A DNA stretch of 23,359 nt from Candidatus Bathyarchaeota archaeon (lineage in GTDB: Archaea > Thermoproteota > Bathyarchaeia > TCS64). The number at the start of each line of letters is the position of its first letter. Within the stretch, counting starts at the first letter, position 1. The stretch is from NCBI GenBank assembly GCA_016934355.1, contig JAFGTA010000150.1:1-23359 (forward strand). The letters are read 5' to 3'. This document shows, one piece after another, positions 1 through 7,474 of the stretch. The position numbers were made by a program, and so were the translations under genes. The notes below the pieces were generated by a model. That model made no database searches and had not been told where the DNA came from. It saw nothing but the letters and a program-made list of their open reading frames with translations.

Positions 1-174
1 AGGGTGGAGCGCCTCGACGGCGACAGGTTCAACGTGATCGGCGACCACGGCACCTACAATGTGGTGAGGACGCCGGACGGCGGCTACTCGTGCAGCTGCC
101 CCGGTTTCAGGGATAAGGGGAAGTGCAGCCACAGCACCGCCGTCAGCATGGTCGCGGGTAAGTCCCGCAGGTAG
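1..174 (+). CDS. SWIM zinc-finger protein, C-terminal fragment
   Basis: An open frame enters from the left edge and stops at TAG 172-174, giving 57 residues with no start in view. It contains C31-x-C33-x8-C42-x-H44 (CSCPGF...KGKCSH), which is the CxCx(n)CxH SWIM zinc-binding pattern, followed by a short basic tail (GKSRR). SWIM domains bind DNA or protein and occur at the ends of Swi2/Snf2 ATPases and in small stand-alone archaeal proteins. Only the finger is visible here, so the rest of the protein and its role cannot be stated. The zinc ligands are complete, so this looks like an intact gene end rather than a decayed one. Confidence 0.75.
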   Translation, partial: RVERLDGDRFNVIGDHGTYNVVRTPDGGYSCSCPGFRDKGKCSHSTAVSMVAGKSRR

Positions 175-195
175 CCTTCCGTCGCCTTTCGATGG

Positions 196-233
196 TTATT
201 TATCTTCAGCGCAGCAACTTCACCCGCTAGGAG
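196..233 (+). promoter_or_regulatory. Promoter and ribosome-binding site of the metalloprotease gene
   Basis: A TATA-like stretch (ttatttatc, about 197-205) is followed by AGGAG at 229-233, which lies 10 nt before the TTG start at 244. This supports TTG 244 as the start and suggests a short leader of roughly 15-20 nt. Assigned by eye from the sequence. Confidence 0.45.
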
Positions 234-243
234 AGACATTCAG

Positions 244-2619
244 TTGGGCGAAGAGAAGAAGATATCTGAGCCTCTGACCATATCCGAGAAGACGGAGAGT
301 ATGGCGAGGCACGAAGGCTACATCACGTTTTACTGGGACGAGCGGGAGGGAAAGGTGTGGCTGGAACTCGACAGTTTCAACGAGGAACTCCTGTACGTGA
401 ACGGCCTCACCGCCGGCGTGGGAAGCAACGACATCGGCCTCGACAGGAACCAGCTCGGAGAGCGGGCGGTGGTAAAGTTTCAGAGGGTAGGTCCCAAGGT
501 GTTGCTGACCCAGGTAAACTACGGCTTCAGGGCTCTGAGTAGCGACCCCTACGAGGTGCGGGCTGTTGAGGACGCCTTCGCGCGGAGCGTGCAGTGGGGC
601 TTCAAGGTGGAGGCCGAGGAGGGTGGGCGCGTTCTGGTTGACGCCACCGGATTCCTACTCAGGGACGCAAAGGACGTCGTGGGCCGCCTCAAGGAGAAGG
701 AGCAGGGCGAATACACGCTGGACGAGTCCCGGAGCGCCGTATACTTGCCGAGGACCCGTAACTTCCCTAAGAACACCGAGTTCGAGGCCACCCTGACCTA
801 CGTCGGAAAGAACCCGGGGGACTGGGTGAAGTCAGTCGCGCCTGACCCCGCCGCGGTCACCGTCCGCCAGCACCACAGCTTCATAGAGCTGCCAGACGAA
901 GGGTATAAGCCAAGGAAATACGACCCCAGGGCCAGCTACTTCGGCATCAAGTACATGGACTACGCGTGCCCGGTGGACGAGGACATCGAGAAGCGCTTCA
1001 TCTGCAGGCACCGCCTCAAAAAGAAGGACCCCAAAGCGGAGACAAGTAAGCCAGTTGAACCAATCGTCTATTACGTTGACAGGGCGATCCCGGAGCCCAT
1101 AAGGTCGGCCGTCATCGAGGGAGCCTCCTGGTGGAACCTTGCCTACGAGGCGGCGGGGTACAGGGACGCCTTCAGGGTGGAGCTGCTCCCCGAGGGCGCG
1201 GACCCCATGGACATCAGGTATAACATGATCAACTGGGTTCACCGCAGCACCAGGGGCTGGAGCTACGGCAGCGCCGTCACCGACCCCCGCACCGGCGAGA
1301 TCATCAAGGGGCACGTCAGCCTCGGCAGCCTACGCATCAGGCAGGACTTCCTGATAGCCCAGGGGCTGGTTGGCGACTACGACGAGGATTCGCCTGACAG
1401 CACCCGGATGATGGAGATGGCCCTCGCCCGGATAAGGCAGCTCAGCGTACACGAGGTGGGGCACACGCTAGGCTTAGGCCACAACTACTGTACCCACGTG
1501 AACGACCGTGCGAGCGTCATGGACTATCCGGCGCCTCTTGCCAGGCTGGACGAGAAGGGCGAGATAGACATCAGCGATGCATACGAGACGGGTGTAGGTG
1601 AGTGGGACAAGGTCAGCATAACGTATGGCTACCAGGACTACCCGGAAGACGTAGACGAGGCAGCCGAGCTGGAGAAGACCCTCACAGACGCCTTCAGGCG
1701 TAGCCTGCTCTTCGCCCCGAGCCAGGACGCCGGGCCGAGCAGTGCCCACCCCTACGCGGCGTCTTGGGTGAACGGGCGAGACCCAGTAGACGAACTGGAG
1801 CGTATACTGGCAGTCAGGGAAGTCGCGTTGAGGGGCTTCACGGAGAGGCGCATCAAGGTTGGGGAGCCTATGGCGAGGCTGGAGGAGGTGCTGGTCCCGC
1901 TTTACCTGTTCCACAGGTACCAGGTGGACTCGGCTGCGAGCGTGGTTGGCGGTCTCTACTACAACTACACTCTGAGGGGTGACATTCAGAGCAACCCGAG
2001 CATCGTCCCCGGAGACGAGCAGAGGAGGGCGCTGAAGGCCCTCGTGAAGACCATCCAACCCGAGACTCTTATCGTGCCCGAGGAGATTCTGGGCATCTTG
2101 CCGCCGCGTCCGCAGGGCTACCCCCAGACTAGGGACCTGTTCCCCGGCTACACGGGGTACCCGTTCGACCCGCTGGGCGCGGCCGAGGCCGCAGCCAACC
2201 TGACACTTGAGAGGCTGCTGCACCCTGAGAGGGCTCAGAGGCTCGTGGAGTACGGTGCGAGGCGGGGAGACGCCCCCGGGCTCCATGAGGTGATCGACTC
2301 CCTCGTCGAAGCTACGTGGAAGTCTAGCCACGGGGACGGCTACCAGGCAGAGGTGCAGCGTGTGGTCGATAACGTTCTGCTCTACAACCTCATGAAGCTG
2401 GCCATGAACGAGGAGGCTTCTGCGAGTGTGCGCGGCATGGCTTCTCTGAAGCTTGTGGAGCTCGGAGCGTGGCTGGAGGAGAAGGGAAAGACGATGAAAG
2501 ACGCCGTCCAGAAGGCTCATCTTCTGTACGCGGCAGGCCAGATCAGGCTGTTCAGGGAGAACCCGGGTCAGGTGAAGCTGACGAAGCCCCTGGAGGCCCC
2601 GATGGGGCCGCCTATCTAG
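244..2619 (+). CDS. Zinc-dependent metalloprotease, HExxHxxGxxH type (DUF5117/DUF4953-like)
   Basis: 791-residue protein. The zinc site HEVGHTLGLGH covers residues 403-413 (ligands H403, H407, H413; catalytic E404), and a Met-turn SVMDY follows at M426, as in metzincin-type peptidases. The N-terminal half resembles the DUF5117 region of large bacterial zinc metalloproteases, including the NFPKNTEFEATLTY block from residue 173; the part after the active site resembles the DUF4953 tail. Bacterial relatives are usually secreted, but this protein starts with a charged, hydrophilic segment (MGEEKKISEP) and shows no signal peptide or membrane helix, so it may act in the cytoplasm or leave by another route. 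The substrate is unknown. The start is TTG with AGGAG upstream; a T-run after the stop probably ends the transcript. Family assignment is from recognised motifs, not a search. Confidence 0.88.
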   Translation: MGEEKKISEPLTISEKTESMARHEGYITFYWDEREGKVWLELDSFNEELLYVNGLTAGVGSNDIGLDRNQLGERAVVKFQRVGPKVLLTQVNYGFRALSSDPYEVRAVEDAFARSVQWGFKVEAEEGGRVLVDATGFLLRDAKDVVGRLKEKEQGEYTLDESRSAVYLPRTRNFPKNTEFEATLTYVGKNPGDWVKSVAPDPAAVTVRQHHSFIELPDEGYKPRKYDPRASYFGIKYMDYACPVDEDIEKRFICRHRLKKKDPKAETSKPVEPIVYYVDRAIPEPIRSAVIEGASWWNLAYEAAGYRDAFRVELLPEGADPMDIRYNMINWVHRSTRGWSYGSAVTDPRTGEIIKGHVSLGSLRIRQDFLIAQGLVGDYDEDSPDSTRMMEMALARIRQLSVHEVGHTLGLGHNYCTHVNDRASVMDYPAPLARLDEKGEIDISDAYETGVGEWDKVSITYGYQDYPEDVDEAAELEKTLTDAFRRSLLFAPSQDAGPSSAHPYAASWVNGRDPVDELERILAVREVALRGFTERRIKVGEPMARLEEVLVPLYLFHRYQVDSAASVVGGLYYNYTLRGDIQSNPSIVPGDEQRRALKALVKTIQPETLIVPEEILGILPPRPQGYPQTRDLFPGYTGYPFDPLGAAEAAANLTLERLLHPERAQRLVEYGARRGDAPGLHEVIDSLVEATWKSSHGDGYQAEVQRVVDNVLLYNLMKLAMNEEASASVRGMASLKLVELGAWLEEKGKTMKDAVQKAHLLYAAGQIRLFRENPGQVKLTKPLEAPMGPPI

Positions 2620-2635
2620 CCTTGTTGACCCTAAC

Positions 2636-2641
2636 TTTTTT
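2636..2641 (+). terminator. T-run terminator after the metalloprotease gene
   Basis: Six consecutive T residues lie 17 nt after the metalloprotease stop codon with no hairpin before them. Archaeal polymerases commonly terminate at such T-runs. A separate TATA-like box follows at once, which supports a transcript boundary here. Confidence 0.4.
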
Positions 2642-2659
2642 GTAAACCTCTGTGAGTTT

Positions 2660-2669
2660 ACTTTTTATC
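2660..2669 (+). promoter_or_regulatory. TATA-like box for the 84-residue protein
   Basis: The stretch actttttatc is centred about 23 nt upstream of TTG 2688, the distance expected if the transcript starts at or near the start codon. No Shine-Dalgarno sequence is visible, so a leaderless mRNA is likely. Confidence 0.45.
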
Positions 2670-2687
2670 TGGCCGATCCGCTGATAC

Positions 2688-2942
2688 TTGATTAGTTTGC
2701 CGGAGACTTTGGATAGGTCCCCCATCGAGCAGAGCTTCCTAAACACGGTTCAGTTCTACCACAGGGAGCTCATGCTCATAGATAAAGGGGAGAAGGCGAC
2801 ATCCCACCTCAAGGACAGGCAGAGGAAGGCCCTGGTGAAGGCGGGCGTCCTCAACCGCGTCTACGGTAGGGGAGGCTGCCGCCTCAGGCTATCCGTGAAG
2901 GCGAAGCGCGTCCTCAGGGATCTGGGGCACGTCCCCCAGTGA
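2688..2942 (+). CDS. Small basic protein, possible winged helix
   Basis: 84 residues, not recognised as a named family. The first 40 residues look helical and end in a charged linker. Residues 43-80 (KDRQRKALVKAGVL, then GRGGCRLRLS, then KAKRVLRDLG) read as helix, a glycine-rich beta hairpin and helix, which would fit the recognition helix and wing of a small DNA-binding winged helix; this is inference. There is one cysteine (C64). The start is TTG 2688; another in-frame TTG lies at 2697. It has its own TATA-like box and ends two bases before the convergent D-aminoacylase gene. It is probably real: the codon pattern matches the neighbours and no other frame explains the stretch. Confidence 0.65.
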   Translation: MISLPETLDRSPIEQSFLNTVQFYHRELMLIDKGEKATSHLKDRQRKALVKAGVLNRVYGRGGCRLRLSVKAKRVLRDLGHVPQ

Positions 2943-2944
2943 GG

Positions 2945-4726
2945 CTACGTACGCTTCAGGACACGGCCCGGCGTCGCGCCTGTGTGCTTCCCCTTCTGGA
3001 CGACGGCCTCGCCGTTGACGAAGACGTACTCTATTCCCTCGGGGTGCCTCCTAGTCTCGATCTCGTCTCCGAGTATCTTCAGACAGGGCAGGTCCATTAG
3101 CACGATGTCCGCGTATGCTCCCTGCTTCAGGGCGCCTCTGCCTTCCAGCTTGTGTACCTTGGATGTCATGGTCGCGGTCTTCTGCACAGCCTCCTCCAAG
3201 GTGAACACGTCGCCGTCCCGCACGTACTTGATGTAGAACATGGGGAACGCGTTGAAGGTGTTCAGGCCGGGGAACGAGTACGGCGGGGTCTTCATCTCCC
3301 ACTCCGTGTCGAAGACGCTCGTGTCCAGCCCCACCATTCCCTTGGGGTGCGTGTAGTACTGGAGGTAGGCGGGCTTCGGGGCTAGCTGGCCCGTGGCGCC
3401 GCGGGCGTCGGGGTCCTCCGCTATTATGTCGAGCCACGTGTCCCACTCGTCTGCGCCCCGCTCAGATGCGATCTCCTTGATGCTCTTCCCTTCGACGCCG
3501 GGGACGCTGCTCTTGAGGACGTGGATGTTCTCGGCCCACCGGGGGTTGGTGTTGGGGTTGTAGGCGACGCGGATGAACCACTTGCCTCTGCGGATGGCGT
3601 CCTTGACCTCCTCCCTGAAGTCTTCGACCTTGAGCCACTTGCTGAACGCCTCCCGGCTGCCTAGCTCTCTGAGCCAGGGAGCGTAGAGGCTGGAGAGGTA
3701 GGGCATGGTGGCGAAGCCGCTGCGTGTGAGCTGTGGGATGGCGTCCCAGGTCACGTCGAGGTCGCCCTTGCTTTTCTCCAATATCATGTCGATGGTTACC
3801 TTGAGGTTGGCGGCCTCCAGCTCGTTGGGCGCCGTGGGGTGGATATCCCAGCCAGTGGAGAGGTGGGCGAAGTGTAGCCGTACACCCGTCTTCTCGTAGA
3901 CGTCGACGCACTCCATGAGGGCGGTTATCTTCTCGTTGGCGACGTGCCCCGCGGCGATGCCGCGTCTCCTGCCCGTTCGCCTCCAGTGGGGGCAGTAGAC
4001 TCCGCCGTACTCTTTTAACACAGAGACGCTGTCGATTATCTCTTCGTGGGCGGCGAAGACGTCGGGGTCGTAGTCGAGGCCAGTGCTCATCCCTATACAG
4101 CCCTCCCTCATGGCTTGGTGGATATGCTCCCTCATCTGAGCCCACTCCTCCTCTGTGCTGTGCCGCTTATAGTCGAGGCCCATCACGGCGGTCCTGACGC
4201 TGCCGTGGCCCACGAGGGGCGCGAAGTTCATGCTGACGCCCTTCTCCTCGACCTTCTTGAAGTACCCCTCCATGCTGTCCCAGTCGAGGGTCCAGCCGTA
4301 GACGTCCTTCATCCACTCGTTGACCTGCTCCAGCGGGTAGTAGGGGAGCCTGGGGTAGAACTTGTAGGGGTCCAGCTCGGGGAGGTGGTCCGAGAGCATC
4401 CGCGGAACCCTTATGTGCTCTCCGAGGGGCGCTGGGCTTCCCCCGCACTGGCCGCCGACGAAGGTGGTGACGCCCTGCATCACGTAGTTCTCGGCTTTCG
4501 GGTACCAGAGGAGGGTCCAGTCGCCGTGGCTGTGGGAGTCGATGAAGCCGGGGGTAGCAGTGAGCCCCTTGGCGTCGAGCTCCTTGACTGCGTCTCCCTT
4601 CACCTTCCCTATGGCTGCTACCTTGTCGCCCTTGACCCCGATGGAGCCCTTGTAGGCTTTCTTACCGGTGCCTTCGACGATGGTTGCGTCCTTGATTAAA
4701 ACGTCGTACTCGGTCATACGATCCAC
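2945..4726 (-). CDS. N-acyl-D-amino-acid deacylase-type amidohydrolase (paralogue 1)
   Basis: 593 residues in the D-aminoacylase branch of the amidohydrolase superfamily, metal-dependent enzymes that typically remove the acyl group from N-acyl-D-amino acids. Visible features: an N-terminal beta domain (DVLIKDATIVEGTG), the HxH metal motif in DSHSHGD (H65, H67), the family's metal-bridging cysteine in GGQCGG (C94), H247 in CPHWRRTGRR, H288 in FAHLS, an Asp in GLDTSVFD, and the C-terminal RGALKQGAYADIVLMD block. Characterised bacterial enzymes have about 480 residues, so this one carries roughly 100 extra, mostly in the second half. The start may be GTG 4726, which fits a leaderless transcript, or ATG 4717, which matches the N-terminus of the paralogue at 11600-13393. 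The exact substrate is unknown; other members of the branch act on D-Glu or D-Asp derivatives or on dipeptides. Confidence 0.85.
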   Translation of the reverse strand: MDRMTEYDVLIKDATIVEGTGKKAYKGSIGVKGDKVAAIGKVKGDAVKELDAKGLTATPGFIDSHSHGDWTLLWYPKAENYVMQGVTTFVGGQCGGSPAPLGEHIRVPRMLSDHLPELDPYKFYPRLPYYPLEQVNEWMKDVYGWTLDWDSMEGYFKKVEEKGVSMNFAPLVGHGSVRTAVMGLDYKRHSTEEEWAQMREHIHQAMREGCIGMSTGLDYDPDVFAAHEEIIDSVSVLKEYGGVYCPHWRRTGRRRGIAAGHVANEKITALMECVDVYEKTGVRLHFAHLSTGWDIHPTAPNELEAANLKVTIDMILEKSKGDLDVTWDAIPQLTRSGFATMPYLSSLYAPWLRELGSREAFSKWLKVEDFREEVKDAIRRGKWFIRVAYNPNTNPRWAENIHVLKSSVPGVEGKSIKEIASERGADEWDTWLDIIAEDPDARGATGQLAPKPAYLQYYTHPKGMVGLDTSVFDTEWEMKTPPYSFPGLNTFNAFPMFYIKYVRDGDVFTLEEAVQKTATMTSKVHKLEGRGALKQGAYADIVLMDLPCLKILGDEIETRRHPEGIEYVFVNGEAVVQKGKHTGATPGRVLKRT

Positions 4727-4748
4727 TCAAGGAAGATACCGCCTATGA

Positions 4749-4758
4749 GAATATAATG
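4749..4758 (-). promoter_or_regulatory. TATA-like box for D-aminoacylase paralogue 1
   Basis: On the minus strand the stretch cattatattc is centred near 4753, about 27 nt before GTG 4726. This suggests that the gene has its own promoter in the 49-nt gap behind the GTPase gene and is not only read through from it. Confidence 0.45.
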
Positions 4759-4775
4759 TTTGAAGAGAGGGGAGG

Positions 4776-6104
4776 CTACTCGATGACCTTTAGAGCCTCG
4801 ATGCCGAGGCTCCCCGGCTCTATCTCCTCGAACTCGTAGCGGACCCTGAGCACAGGCTTGTCCACTTTCATGTACCGTCTCAGGTCGGTGGGCGTCCCCA
4901 TGAGGACAAGGTCGCACGGCACAGCGTTTATGATCTCCTCAAGCTCCCGTATCTGGTGCTCGCTGTAGCCCACGGCGGGCAGCAGCTTCCCGAGGTGAGG
5001 CCAAAGCGTGAAGACCTCCTTGATGGTGCCTTTGACGTACGGTCTGGGGTCTACGATGTCTGCGCCCCTCTCCATGGCTTTGAGGGTGGCGGCGCCGTAC
5101 TTCATCTCGCCGTGGGTGAGCGTGGGGCCGTCCTCGATGACTAGGACCTTCTTACCGCTGAGGCTGTCCTCTTCCTCAGCCGTGATGACAATGTTGGCGT
5201 CGACTATCTTGGCGCCGGGGTTGATCCTTCTGACGTTCTCCTTCACCTTGCGGACGTTCTCAGGGTCGGCTGTGTTCACCTTGCTGACGATGACTATGTC
5301 GGCCATCCTGACGTTGGTCTCCCCGGGGTAGTACATGAGCTCGTGCCCGGGTCTGTGGGGGTCCACCAGCACGATGTGGAGGTCTGGCACGTAGAACGGG
5401 TAGTCGTTGTTGCCGCCGTCCCAGATGATGACGTATGCCTCTTTCTCTGCCTCCTTGAGTATGTCGGCGTAGTCGACGCCGCTGTAGACGACGGCGCCCA
5501 TGTCTAGGTGGGGCTCGTAGTCCTCCCGTTCCTCGATGGTGCAGTCGTGGCTGTCGAGGTCGTCGTAGGTCTCGAACCGCTGGACACGCTGCTTCACGAG
5601 GTCTCCGTAAGGCATGGGGTGGCGGATGACGACGACTCTATGCCCATTATTTCTGAGCAGGGAGACTAGCCACCGCGACGTTGGGCTCTTACCGCTTCCA
5701 GTCCGCGCAGCGCAGACGCTGATGAGGGGCTTGCTCGGCTTGATCATGGTGTCCTTGGGGCCGAGGAGTACGAAGCTGGCCCCCGCCGCCTGGACTTCGG
5801 CGGCTTTGTCGTGGAGGTACGCGGCCGAGATGTCGCTGTACGAGAAGAAGACATCGTCGACGTCGAGCTCTTTGATGAGCGCTGTTAGCCTCCCTTCTGG
5901 ATATATCTGGATTCCGTTGGGGTACCGTGGGCCAGCGAGCTCGGGCGGGTAGACTCTTTTCTCGACCCCCGCGGTGGCGTCTAGCTCGGAAATCTGGGCT
6001 GCGGTGAACGCGACCACCTCGTAATCCGGGTTGTCTCTGAAGTGTGTGTTATAGTTGTGGAAGTCGCGCCCCGCGGCGCCCATGATTAAGGCTTTTCTGA
6101 CCAT
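4776..6104 (-). CDS. Cyclic 2,3-diphosphoglycerate synthetase-family P-loop GTPase
   Basis: 442 residues. The sequence matches, from memory, the family named after the Methanothermus fervidus enzyme that cyclises 2,3-diphosphoglycerate, although most relatives lie in organisms where that product is not known. An N-terminal Rossmann-like region begins IMGAAGRDFHNYN (residues 7-19). A P-loop follows at 133-140 (ARTGSGKS, with Ala in place of the usual first Gly), then a conserved RHPMPYGDL block from 161, a possible Walker B region IIWDGGNND (226-234) and SKVN near 274, resembling the NKxD base-recognition motif. It is soluble, with no membrane segment. The start is ATG 6104 inside a 19-bp palindrome. 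Downstream on the same strand is D-aminoacylase paralogue 1. The family call is firm; the biochemical role in this organism is not. Confidence 0.82.
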   Translation of the reverse strand: MVRKALIMGAAGRDFHNYNTHFRDNPDYEVVAFTAAQISELDATAGVEKRVYPPELAGPRYPNGIQIYPEGRLTALIKELDVDDVFFSYSDISAAYLHDKAAEVQAAGASFVLLGPKDTMIKPSKPLISVCAARTGSGKSPTSRWLVSLLRNNGHRVVVIRHPMPYGDLVKQRVQRFETYDDLDSHDCTIEEREDYEPHLDMGAVVYSGVDYADILKEAEKEAYVIIWDGGNNDYPFYVPDLHIVLVDPHRPGHELMYYPGETNVRMADIVIVSKVNTADPENVRKVKENVRRINPGAKIVDANIVITAEEEDSLSGKKVLVIEDGPTLTHGEMKYGAATLKAMERGADIVDPRPYVKGTIKEVFTLWPHLGKLLPAVGYSEHQIRELEEIINAVPCDLVLMGTPTDLRRYMKVDKPVLRVRYEFEEIEPGSLGIEALKVIE

Positions 6105-6119
6105 AAACGTCGTTTATGG
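6101..6119. promoter_or_regulatory. Perfect 19-bp palindrome over the GTPase start codon
   Basis: The arms ccataaacg (6101-6109) and cgtttatgg (6111-6119) are exact reverse complements around a single T. The palindrome covers the GTPase ATG (6104-6102) and the predicted transcription start near 6111. A site here could act as an operator blocking transcription of the GTPase gene. No binding protein can be named. Confidence 0.5.
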
Positions 6120-6132
6120 CTTGGGCGGGGAC

Positions 6133-6141
6133 CAATAAAAC
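6133..6141 (-). promoter_or_regulatory. TATA-like box for the GTPase gene
   Basis: On the minus strand, gttttattg is centred near 6137. It predicts transcription starting near 6111, inside the palindrome and about 7 nt before the ATG at 6104. Confidence 0.45.
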
Positions 6142-6207
6142 ACTATCCGATTGGGACAGAATAAGCGGATATTGTATCATACGGGGCACGCCTCATCTCG
6201 TGAAAGA

Positions 6208-6221
6208 ACCTTTTTTCTAGG
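6208..6221 (+). promoter_or_regulatory. TATA-like box for alanine racemase
   Basis: A T-rich stretch (ccttttttctag) is centred about 27 nt before ATG 6243. No convincing Shine-Dalgarno sequence is seen, so the transcript is probably leaderless. The 138-nt divergent region therefore carries two back-to-back promoters. Confidence 0.4.
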
Positions 6222-6242
6222 TGGTAAGGGGTAGAACGATCC

Positions 6243-7430
6243 ATGTCCGAGAGGTTCTTCGCGTCGCAGCCCAGCCCAGACGAGATCAGGGATAAGATGA
6301 GCGGCTACACGTCGTGGCTGGAGATAAACCTGGACCACATAGGGTTCAACCTGCGTAACATCAGGGAACGTGTCGGCGTCGAGGTGATGCCCGTCGTGAA
6401 GAACAACGCCTACGGCCACGGCCTGATCCCTGTGGTTGCCTACCTTGAGACGCAGGGCGTCGGCTGGGTGATGGTGGCTAAGCTAAAGGAGGCGGAAGCC
6501 ATCAAGGAGCATGGCTTCAAGCTGGACGTCCTGAACATGGACGTCCTATTCACCGAGGAGCAGTACCGCAGCGTCGCGGAGAAAGGGATCACCCAGACCG
6601 TGTACACTATGGAGGCGGCGGAGAGGCTAAGCGAGGCGGCTAAGGCGCTTGGTATGGAGGCCCAGGTCTTCGTTAAGGTGGATACGGGGCTCAACCGGGT
6701 AGGCGTCAGACATACGGAGGCTACGGGCAACATCGAGACGATCAGTAAGCTATCAAACCTCAAGGTACTGGGCATCTTCTCGACGTTCCAGCAGAGGCCC
6801 GAGGAGGACAGGGTGGCGCTAGGTAGGCTCCTCGACGTGGACGCGCGGCTCAGGGCGAAGGGCATCGAGGTCGAGTTCCGCAGCATGAGCAGCAGCGACA
6901 GCGTCTTCCATAACCCCGAGGGCTGGCTGAACATGGTGCGGCCCGGGATGAGCCTATACGGCGTCTACCCAGAGCCAAAAGACAAGGCCAGTGGCCTGGT
7001 GCTCAGACAGGCGCTTCAGCTGAAGGCACGGGTAGAGCACGTGAAATGGGTCGAGAAGGGCGAGACCGTCACATACTGGGGGCGTTTCATCGCGCCGGAG
7101 AGGATGAGGGTCGGCACGCTACACCTAGGGTTCTACGACGCGATCCCCCGCGAGATGGCCAACAAGGGCAAGGTGCTGGTGGGCGGCGAGGTCAAGACGA
7201 GCCTGGGCTCGGTGAGCCTGAACCACTACCTCGTGGACCTGACAGGCGTGGACGCCGAGAAGGGGACAGAGGTGACGGTCATCGCCGAGGAAGGCGAGAA
7301 CAGCCTCTTCAAGACGGCGGAGACCGCTGGATGGATGACGTACAGTCTCCTCAACCACATCAACCCGCTGATGCCCCGGGTATACTTCATGGATAATGAG
7401 CCTGTGGCGCTTCTGGAGCTTTCTCTGTGA
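6243..7430 (+). CDS. alr: Alanine racemase family protein (PLP-dependent)
   Basis: 395 residues with the fold-type III alanine racemase layout. W25-x-EINLDHIGFNLRNIR opens the barrel, and VVKNNAYGHG carries the PLP lysine K53. MVRPGMSLYGVYP follows, and VTYWGRF supplies the expected catalytic tyrosine Y278; GTLHLGFYDAIPR corresponds to the usual GYxDGxxR block but with FYDA in place of YADG. Alanine racemase interconverts L- and D-alanine in the cytoplasm. The N-terminal 20 residues extend beyond most bacterial members. Most archaea lack this enzyme because they have no D-alanine-containing peptidoglycan, so its presence between D-aminoacylase genes suggests D-amino-acid use or turnover. A different amino-acid substrate is possible because the YADG change lies near the active site. 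Confidence 0.85.
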   Translation: MSERFFASQPSPDEIRDKMSGYTSWLEINLDHIGFNLRNIRERVGVEVMPVVKNNAYGHGLIPVVAYLETQGVGWVMVAKLKEAEAIKEHGFKLDVLNMDVLFTEEQYRSVAEKGITQTVYTMEAAERLSEAAKALGMEAQVFVKVDTGLNRVGVRHTEATGNIETISKLSNLKVLGIFSTFQQRPEEDRVALGRLLDVDARLRAKGIEVEFRSMSSSDSVFHNPEGWLNMVRPGMSLYGVYPEPKDKASGLVLRQALQLKARVEHVKWVEKGETVTYWGRFIAPERMRVGTLHLGFYDAIPREMANKGKVLVGGEVKTSLGSVSLNHYLVDLTGVDAEKGTEVTVIAEEGENSLFKTAETAGWMTYSLLNHINPLMPRVYFMDNEPVALLELSL

Positions 7431-7474
7431 AGTGAAACGATTTAATCACCCGATACATTTGATTCTGGATAGCC

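Noticed and set aside
1474..2520. A long open frame (about 348 codons) on the minus strand inside the metalloprotease gene
   Set aside because: The metalloprotease frame on the plus strand has complete catalytic motifs through this region. The antisense product is low in recognisable structure and rich in His, Arg and Leu.
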